A stretch of DNA of 11,468 nucleotides, from NCBI GenBank assembly GCA_016218465.1, contig JACREA010000227.1, positions 1-11,468 of the forward strand, read 5' to 3'. Position numbers and translations under genes: made by a program. A model generated the notes under the pieces. The model did no database searches. It was given only the letters and a program-made list of their open reading frames with translations, and was not told where the DNA came from. Source of the stretch: Nitrosomonadales bacterium. GTDB taxonomy: Bacteria; Pseudomonadota; Gammaproteobacteria; Burkholderiales; Gallionellaceae. This document shows positions 6,182 to 11,468 of this stretch, piece after piece; position 1 is the first letter of the stretch, and every line of letters begins with the position of its first letter.

Positions 6182-8050
6182 TCATCTGTTTAATTCTTTT
6201 TCGATGCTTGCGACCAACCCTTTGGCATCCAGGCCGCAGTCCGCCAGCATCTGTGCGTGCTCTCCCTGTTCGACGAAACTATCCGGCAAACCGAGATGCA
6301 GCAGCGGTACGGCAACGCCATGCTGTTGCAGGCATTCCGCCACCGCGCTGCCTGCACCACCCTGCACGGTGTTCTCTTCCACCGTGACCAGCAGTTCATG
6401 TTCTTGTGCCAGACGCAGCACCAGTTCCGCATCCAGAGGCTTGATGAAGCGCATATTGGCAACGCTGGCGTTAAGTTGCTCACCGGCCGCCAAGGCAGGC
6501 GCCAGCATCGTGCCAAATGCAAGGATAGCCACCTTGTGCCCGCTTCGCAGCAGTTCGCCTTTGCCTACCGGCAAGGCGCGCAACTCCTGGCTAACCGCTA
6601 CTCCGGGACCGCATCCGCGCGGATAACGCACCGCACTCGGCGTATTCAACTGGAACGCGGTATACAACATCTGGCGGCATTCGTCCTCGTCAGCCGGAGC
6701 CATCACCGTCATGTTGGGAATGCAGCGCAAATAAGAAAGATCGAAGCTGCCCGCGTGAGTCGCCCCATCCGCGCCGACCAGTCCGCCGCGATCGATGGCC
6801 AGCATTACCGGTAGATTCTGTATCGCGATGTCGTGGATGAGCTGGTCATAGGCACGCTGCAAAAATGTCGAGTAAATCGCCACCACCGGCTTGTAGCCAT
6901 CGCACGCCAAGCCGGCGGCAAATGTCAGCGCATGCTGTTCGGCGATACCGACATCAAAATAGCGCGCCGGAAAACGCTCGGCAAATTCCGTCATTCCCGA
7001 ACCCTCGCACATCGCCGGAGTGATGCCAATCAGCCGTTCGTCCTTCTCCGCCATGTCGCACAACCACTTTCCAAACACCTCGGTATAGGTAGGCTTGGCG
7101 GCTGGTTCTTCGATATCGTTCAGGGCAGATTTGGCAGCAATGCCTTGAGTGCGGTCGAATTTGCTCACGCCATGGTACAACAAACAATTCTCTTCGGCAT
7201 GCGCGTAGCCTTTGCCCTTTTGCGTGACAATGTGCAGAAACTGCGGGCCAGTCAATTTGCGAAGATTGCTCAAGGTATCCAGCAACACATCCAGATCATG
7301 CCCGTCGATAGGACCGATGTAGTTGAAACCGAATTCCTCGAACAAGGTGCTCGGTGTCACCATGCCTTTGACATGCTCTTCGGCACGCTTGGCGAATTCC
7401 AGCACTGGCGGCATACCCTTCAACACTCTCTCGCTGCCGCGCCGCATCGTTGCGTAAAATCGCCCAGACATCAGCTTGGCCAGATAGTTATTCAGTGCGC
7501 CGACCGGGCGCGAGATAGACATGTCGTTATCGTTGAGGATGACCAGCAGGTTCGCATCCATCGCACCGGCGTTATTGAGCCCCTCGAAGGCCATCCCGCC
7601 GGTCATCGCACCGTCGCCGATAATCGCCACGGCACGCCGATCGGAGCCTTGCAGTTGCGCCGCCACTGCCATCCCCAGCGCTGCCGAAATAGACGTGCTG
7701 GAATGCCCAGTACCGAAGGTATCGTAGGGGCTTTCCTCACGCTTGGGGAAACCGGCAATGCCACCCGCCATGCGCAGCTTGTTCATCGCTTCGCGGCGTC
7801 CTGTAAGGATTTTGTGAGTGTAGGTTTGATGCCCGACATCCCACACCAGTTTGTCTTCCGGTGTGTTGTAGATGTAATGCAACGCGATGGTCAATTCGAC
7901 CGTACCGAGATTTGAAGATAAATGTCCGCCGGTCTTGCTGACCGATTCGACCAGGAACTCGCGTAATTCACTTGCCAATTTCGGCAATTGCCCGCGATCC
8001 AGGCTACGCAGATCTTCAGGGGAATTGATGGTGTTGAGCAATGAGTACAT
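6182..8050 (-). CDS. dxs: 1-deoxy-D-xylulose-5-phosphate synthase
   Basis: Joins pyruvate and glyceraldehyde-3-phosphate, using thiamine diphosphate, to make DXP, the entry step of the MEP isoprenoid pathway, and also feeds thiamine and pyridoxal synthesis. The 622 residues match the family length. Visible: GGHLSSNLG at 41-49, [13 protein letters not shown] at 73-85, the ThDP/Mg motif GDGAMTGG at 145-152 with [10 protein letters not shown] at 171-180, the catalytic Glu371 in [14 protein letters not shown] (equivalent to E. coli Glu370), and [22 protein letters not shown] at about 421-442. The C-terminal transketolase domain is complete to EKELNR. The ATG shares one base with the ispA stop (TGATG) and has no good ribosome-binding site of its own, so translation is probably coupled to ispA. 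Confidence 0.98.
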   Translation of the reverse strand: MYSLLNTINSPEDLRSLDRGQLPKLASELREFLVESVSKTGGHLSSNLGTVELTIALHYIYNTPEDKLVWDVGHQTYTHKILTGRREAMNKLRMAGGIAGFPKREESPYDTFGTGHSSTSISAALGMAVAAQLQGSDRRAVAIIGDGAMTGGMAFEGLNNAGAMDANLLVILNDNDMSISRPVGALNNYLAKLMSGRFYATMRRGSERVLKGMPPVLEFAKRAEEHVKGMVTPSTLFEEFGFNYIGPIDGHDLDVLLDTLSNLRKLTGPQFLHIVTQKGKGYAHAEENCLLYHGVSKFDRTQGIAAKSALNDIEEPAAKPTYTEVFGKWLCDMAEKDERLIGITPAMCEGSGMTEFAERFPARYFDVGIAEQHALTFAAGLACDGYKPVVAIYSTFLQRAYDQLIHDIAIQNLPVMLAIDRGGLVGADGATHAGSFDLSYLRCIPNMTVMAPADEDECRQMLYTAFQLNTPSAVRYPRGCGPGVAVSQELRALPVGKGELLRSGHKVAILAFGTMLAPALAAGEQLNASVANMRFIKPLDAELVLRLAQEHELLVTVEENTVQGGAGSAVAECLQQHGVAVPLLHLGLPDSFVEQGEHAQMLADCGLDAKGLVASIEKELNR

Positions 8051-8943
8051 CAGAATTTTCGCAACACAATAAAATTAGCGAGCTCGCGCAAGCGTTGCGC
8101 CTCATCGCCAAACTCGGTTAATGCAACCTGAGCTTCGCGATGCAACCGGTGCGCCATTTCGCGCGCGCCCTGTATGCCCAGCAGGCTGACATAGGTTGGC
8201 TTGTCGTTATCGGCATCCTTGCCCGCAGTCTTGCCCAGCGTCGCAGTATCCGCCTCGCAGTCCAGCACATCGTCCACTACCTGGAACGCCAAGCCGATCA
8301 GCTTGCCGAAATGGTCCAGCTTCTCCATCTGCACGGAGCCAAGACGCGAGCCACAATGTGCCCCCAAGAGGATTGCCGCGCGGATCAGCGCGCCAGTCTT
8401 GTGAATGTGCATGAATTCCAGCTCAGGGAGCGTGAGCGCTTTACCCACGCTGGCCAGATCGATCGCCTGCCCTCCCGCCATACCGCGCGAACCCGAAGCC
8501 ACCGCCAGCAGCTTGATCATTTCCAGCTGGCGCACGGCATCTTCGCACAAGCGATGTTCCGCGAGCAATTGAAACGCCAAAGCCTGCAAACTGTCGCCGA
8601 CCAGCAGTGCAGTCGCTTCGTCATACTGCACATGGCAAGTCGGCTTGCCACGACGCAGCACATCATCGTCCATGCACGGCATATCGTCGTGCACCAGTGA
8701 ATAAGCGTGAATCAGCTCGACAGCGGCGGCGGCAACATCCACCCGCGCCTCGTCCGCACCGGCCAATTCGCCAGTTGCAAACGCCAGCAACGGCCGTACC
8801 CGCTTGCCGCCATCCAGAACCGCATAACGCATCGCTTCATGCAATCGCTGCGGCACGACTTCCGCGCGCGGCAACAGCCCGCTCAATGCATCCTCGAAGC
8901 GCACTTGATGGGCAGAAATCCAACTTTGAAAATCAACACGCAT
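8050..8943 (-). CDS. ispA: Farnesyl diphosphate synthase (short-chain trans-prenyltransferase)
   Basis: Condenses isopentenyl diphosphate with DMAPP and then geranyl diphosphate to make farnesyl diphosphate, the precursor of quinone tails and undecaprenyl phosphate. The 297 residues are typical. Visible: GGKRVRP at 45-51, the first Asp-rich motif DDMPCMDDD at 86-94 followed by [15 protein letters not shown] at 116-124, GGQAIDL at 157-163, the KTG motif at 182-184, and the second Asp-rich motif DDVLD at 224-228 followed by [22 protein letters not shown]. Two residues between the two Asp groups of the first motif, as in bacterial FPP synthases, support chain length C15. The ATG overlaps the xseB stop by one base (TAATG), and the gene's stop overlaps the dxs ATG, making a tight three-gene unit. 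Confidence 0.96.
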   Translation of the reverse strand: MRVDFQSWISAHQVRFEDALSGLLPRAEVVPQRLHEAMRYAVLDGGKRVRPLLAFATGELAGADEARVDVAAAAVELIHAYSLVHDDMPCMDDDVLRRGKPTCHVQYDEATALLVGDSLQALAFQLLAEHRLCEDAVRQLEMIKLLAVASGSRGMAGGQAIDLASVGKALTLPELEFMHIHKTGALIRAAILLGAHCGSRLGSVQMEKLDHFGKLIGLAFQVVDDVLDCEADTATLGKTAGKDADNDKPTYVSLLGIQGAREMAHRLHREAQVALTEFGDEAQRLRELANFIVLRKF

Positions 8944-9215
8944 TAACCTTGTCCCGCCTCGCTATTGGCGGAAAAATCTTTCAGCACGCCATTCTCCAGC
9001 ACACTTACCTGTTGTTGAGCGTCCTCCAGTTTGGAACGGCAAAACGACAGCAATTCCGCGCCGCGTTTATAAGCAGCAAGCGAATCCTCCAGCGACAATT
9101 TGCCCGCCTCCATATCGGCGACAATCTGCTCGAGCTCGGTCATTGCCGATTCGAAAGCAAGCGATGTTTGCGCCTCTGCTTTTTTTGCCTCTGACGTGTT
9201 TGATTTGCCAGCCAT
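8943..9215 (-). CDS. xseB: Exodeoxyribonuclease VII small subunit
   Basis: Small helical subunit of exonuclease VII, which degrades single-stranded DNA; several copies bind the large XseA subunit (not in this window). The 90 residues include an extra polar N-terminal stretch (MAGKSNTSEAKKAEA), then the family core SFESAM-like LAFESAMTELEQIVADME, GKLSLEDSLAAYKRGAELL and CRSKLEDAQQQVSVL. GAGG seven bases upstream of the ATG supports this start. It is the first gene of the xseB-ispA-dxs run, an arrangement common in proteobacteria. Confidence 0.95.
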   Translation of the reverse strand: MAGKSNTSEAKKAEAQTSLAFESAMTELEQIVADMEAGKLSLEDSLAAYKRGAELLSFCRSKLEDAQQQVSVLENGVLKDFSANSEAGQG

Positions 9216-9243
9216 AACAGCCTCTGGTTAGGGAAAGGGCGCT

Positions 9244-9273
9244 ATTTTACCTAACGCGCTCTGGCTGAGCCAA
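9244..9273 (-). promoter_or_regulatory. Possible promoter for xseB-ispA-dxs
   Basis: On the minus strand TTGGCT (9273-9268) and TAAAAT (9249-9244) are 18 bases apart, ending about 29 bases before the xseB ATG. The -35 overlaps an 11-base palindrome, TGGCT-G-AGCCA (9263-9273). It is the best match in this 165-base divergent gap. I found no convincing promoter for the plus-strand transporter gene on the other side. Confidence 0.35.
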
Positions 9274-9380
9274 TTTATATTGCCCCGTTCAAATAATTCA
9301 GGGAAAATCCGCGTCCCGTTCACCCGTAAAAGTCTGCGAAACAGCGCGAAACACAAATATCAGCTTATGCGCAATCACAT

Positions 9381-10220
9381 ATGAAATCCTCCTGGATGCT
9401 GGTCGCCGGATTGCTGTTCGGCGGCATGGGCGTATTCGTCAAACTCGGCGCAGCGCACTTCTCACACGTTGAACTGGTCTTCTACCGCTCGTTCTTCGGC
9501 CTGCTGCTGTCGTACGGCATTTTGCGCCATCAGGGCGACAGCATAGCCACGCGCCACTGGCGCACCCACTTGCTGCGCGGCATCTCCGGCTCTATAGCGC
9601 TGGCGCTGTTCTTCTACTGCATCACCGTGCTACCGCTCGCCACCGCCGTCACGCTCAACTACACCGCACCGCTGTTTCTCACGATCTTCACGATGCTGGT
9701 GCTCAAAGACAAATTCCATCTGCCGCTGTCCACCGCAATCGCGCTGGGTTTCTGCGGCGTAGTGTTACTGCTGCGCCCGACGCTGCAGCAAGACCAGTTG
9801 CTGCCCGGCCTGCTCGGCCTGATCTCCGGCTTTCTCGCCGGAATCGCTTATCTGAACGTCAAGCAACTCGGCATGATCGGCGAACCGGATACACGCACCG
9901 TGTTCTATTTCAGCCTGACTGCCTCCCTCGGCAGCGGCGTATGGATCCTGTTCGACACCGTGCATCCGGTCACCCTGCAGGGTTTCGGCATCCTGCTGGG
10001 GCTGGGCAGTACCGCCACCCTCGCCCAACTCGCGATGACCCGCGCCTACCGCACCGGCAAAACACTGGTGGTCGGCAGCCTCGCGTACAGCACCATCATA
10101 TTCGCCAGCCTGTTCGGCATGCTGCTGTGGAACGAAACCCTGCCGCTGAGCAGCTGGCTGGGCATGGCGCTCATCATTGCCGGCGGTGTGCTAAGCTTAC
10201 GACTGAGTCCCAAGCATTAA
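9381..10220 (+). CDS. EamA-family (DMT superfamily) transporter
   Basis: Inner-membrane protein of 279 residues. Hydrophobic stretches are consistent with ten transmembrane helices in two EamA repeats of about 135 residues each. The first repeat includes ELVFYRSFFGLLLSYGIL and AVTLNYTAPLFLTIFTMLVLKD, the second GLLGLISGFLAGIAYLNVK and LAQLAMTRAYRTGK...GSLAYSTIIFASLFGMLLWNE. The YRS and NYTAPLF patterns are typical of EamA exporters related to RhaT/YdcZ-type metabolite carriers. The substrate cannot be predicted. It lacks a clear Shine-Dalgarno; a 5-codon ATG frame begins at 9367 and its TGA overlaps the ATG. The SpoIIAA-like gene follows after 16 bases, so the two are probably cotranscribed. 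Confidence 0.92.
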   Translation: MKSSWMLVAGLLFGGMGVFVKLGAAHFSHVELVFYRSFFGLLLSYGILRHQGDSIATRHWRTHLLRGISGSIALALFFYCITVLPLATAVTLNYTAPLFLTIFTMLVLKDKFHLPLSTAIALGFCGVVLLLRPTLQQDQLLPGLLGLISGFLAGIAYLNVKQLGMIGEPDTRTVFYFSLTASLGSGVWILFDTVHPVTLQGFGILLGLGSTATLAQLAMTRAYRTGKTLVVGSLAYSTIIFASLFGMLLWNETLPLSSWLGMALIIAGGVLSLRLSPKH

Positions 10221-10236
10221 ACAAAGGAAAAGAAAA

Positions 10237-10584
10237 ATGATCACGATCGAACAAACCAGCAACCTTGTCAACGTCGCTGTCCTCGGCGAATTCACCATCG
10301 CCGACTTCAAGACATTTGAGGAGCAATCCTTATACAAACTGAAAACGCCCGGCACCGTAAACCTGCTGTTCGACCTGCGCGCGATGATCAGCTACACCGT
10401 CGACGTGGCGTGGGAAGAAATAAAATTCTTCAGCCGCGAACACAACCACGACTTCAGCAAGATCGCTGTAGTCACCGACGACCAATGGATCACCTGGCAG
10501 GCTTGGCTGTCGCGCATCTTCATAGATGCCGATATACAGGTGTTTACGGAGTATGAAAAAGCGCGGGCTTGGGTGCAATCCTAG
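10237..10584 (+). CDS. SpoIIAA-like (STAS-related) small protein
   Basis: A 115-residue soluble protein with alternating strands and helices: MITIEQTSNLVNVAVLGEFT, DFKTFEEQSL, VNLLFDLRAM near 41-50, VAWEEIKFFSREHNHDFSKIAVVTDD, and a C-terminal IQVFTEYEKARAWV. This fits the SpoIIAA-like family (Pfam PF11964 by memory), found as stand-alone cytoplasmic proteins of unclear role; anti-anti-sigma function is not established for this branch. AAGGA about ten bases before the ATG is a good ribosome-binding site. It probably shares a transcript with the transporter. It ends with TAG, the only gene-ending TAG in the window, with a TGA five codons further in the same frame. Confidence 0.82.
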   Translation: MITIEQTSNLVNVAVLGEFTIADFKTFEEQSLYKLKTPGTVNLLFDLRAMISYTVDVAWEEIKFFSREHNHDFSKIAVVTDDQWITWQAWLSRIFIDADIQVFTEYEKARAWVQS

Positions 10585-10600
10585 CCAGCACCACCTTGAA

Positions 10601-10641
10601 GGTGCCTTGGCTGGCGCATTTCAGGGCATCTTTTTTATTTT
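10601..10641 (+). terminator. Rho-independent terminator after the SpoIIAA-like gene
   Basis: GGTGCCTT (10601-10608) can pair with AGGGCATC (10623-10630), with two G-U pairs, over a 14-base loop and is followed at once by TTTTTTATTTT. An overlapping alternative hairpin, GCCAGC (10584-10589) with GCTGGC (10610-10615), begins within the TAG stop codon and uses some of the same bases. Confidence 0.65.
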
Positions 10642-10657
10642 AATACGGATTTAAGTC

Positions 10658-11468
10658 ATGCCCAGTGCAACCATCAAAATATTTTTGGCACATGGCGAGC
10701 CGAAACGTCTCCGAACCGCAGAACTATCAAACTGGACTGGCAAAGCCGTCGCAGGCCCTCGTAGCGAATTCGAGGGTGTAATTGGGCGCGAAGAATCCGG
10801 TAGCTCAGGTGTCTATTTCCTAACGGGCAACGACCCTGAATCAGGAAAACCAGCTGTATACATTGGTGAAGCAGAAAACATCAGAGATCGCGTTAAGGCT
10901 CACCTAGAAAAGGACTTCTGGAATCAGATCGTCTACTTCACTAGCAAGGACGAAAACCTTACCAAAGCTCACATCCGCTACTTGGAAGGGAAGCTCATCG
11001 ACCAAGCTCGTCAAGCTGGTCGAGCACTCGTCATTAATGGCCAGAGTAGTGGCGCAAAGATGCCAGAGTCAGACCGTGAAGATATGGAAATCTTCTAGGA
11101 GAAGATACACCAGCTACTACCAGTTCTTGGCGTCGAATTGCTAATCACTGCTACTGCTAAGGCCGAGACCGATGCAGAGAAGGAGATGCTCTATTGTGAA
11201 ATTAAAGGCATTAAGGCGAGAGGGCGTCTTACTCCCAACGGCTTTCTTGTCCTGAAGGATTCACAAGCAGTATTAAATGATCGCGCTTCATCGCAAAAGT
11301 ACCCTTGGGCACTGAATATGCGGGTAAGACTCAAAGATGAAGGTGCTCTTTCCGTCGATGCTGACCGTCTTGTATTTACGCGTGATGAGGAATTTTCTAG
11401 CCCTAGTGCTGCCGCAGCTGTAGTCCACGGAGGTCATGCAAACGGCCTTATCGCTTGGAAAAGTAAAC
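10658..11468 (+). pseudogene. GIY-YIG nuclease-like protein with DUF4357-like C-terminus, interrupted by TAG and cut by the window edge
   Basis: Open from ATG 10658 to the edge (270 codons) except for one TAG at 11096-11098 (codon 147). Before it: a start region with SNWTGKAVAGPRSEFE, then a GIY-YIG domain with GVYFLTG at 51-57, AVYIGEA at 66-72, Arg76/Arg78 in IRDR, and the metal-binding Glu110 in RYLEGKL. After it the same frame continues EKIHQLLPVLGVELL, then LYCEIKGIKARGRLTPNGF and a DUF4357-like end (YPWALNMR..., EFSSPSAAAAVVHGGHANG at about 245-262, AW). The known family reads LEKIHQLLPVL-like here, so TTG to TAG is a likely single change. GIY-YIG proteins cut DNA, but this branch's target is unknown. 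Codons look more A/T-rich than in neighbours and the ribosome-binding site is weak, which fits an acquired gene. If truncated, the 146-residue product would keep the nuclease domain only. Confidence 0.8.

Noticed and set aside
6833..7915. A 360-residue open frame on the plus strand inside dxs
   Set aside because: It lies fully antisense to dxs, whose motifs are complete, and its translation has no recognisable domain. It is a by-product of codon bias.
9367..9384. A 5-codon upstream frame whose TGA overlaps the transporter ATG
   Set aside because: It has no ribosome-binding site and could easily arise by chance; it is noted only in the transporter entry.

Overview
The window looks like chromosomal DNA of a betaproteobacterium, most plausibly from the Nitrosomonadales/Gallionellaceae neighbourhood. 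This rests on gene order and protein style: pcnB-folK-deoxynucleoside kinase on one side and xseB-ispA-dxs-folE2 on the other. No 16S gene or other marker in the window fixes the genus. Most of the window is ordinary housekeeping DNA. The more interesting material is in gene breakage, intergenic repeats and one unrecognised lipoprotein.

Layout from left to right. Positions 1-2310 (minus strand) hold poly(A) polymerase pcnB with its own promoter, then folK, then the start of a deoxynucleoside kinase that overlaps folK and runs off the left edge. A roughly 140-base inverted-repeat element sits in the gap between pcnB and folK. Positions 2353-4280 (minus) hold a single-gene unit: a 590-residue predicted lipoprotein of unknown function with two copies of a cysteine-containing C-terminal domain, a rho-independent terminator after it and three inverted repeats in its upstream region. 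Positions 4375-4461 hold a REP-like pair of GC-rich hairpins. Positions 4534-9215 (minus) hold xseB, ispA and dxs, joined by 1-base stop/start overlaps, followed by folE2 and a class-I glutamine amidotransferase. This run links isoprenoid precursor synthesis (Dxs makes DXP, IspA makes farnesyl diphosphate) with the first step of folate synthesis (FolE2); FolK, a later folate enzyme, lies at the left end of the window.

Positions 9381-10584 (plus) hold an EamA-type transporter and a small SpoIIAA-like protein, followed by a terminator. From 10658 to the right edge is a GIY-YIG nuclease-like protein with a C-terminal DUF4357-like region. It looks like an accessory gene.

The main oddity is that two otherwise readable genes, folE2 and the GIY-YIG gene, are each broken by one in-frame TAG codon. 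In folE2 several normally conserved residues just before the TAG also differ. Nonsense mutation (pseudogenes) or base errors in the assembly are the simplest readings. Amber read-through is a weaker but testable alternative. I found no tRNA, rRNA, CRISPR array, transposase or obvious phage gene, and no convincing new multi-gene system.
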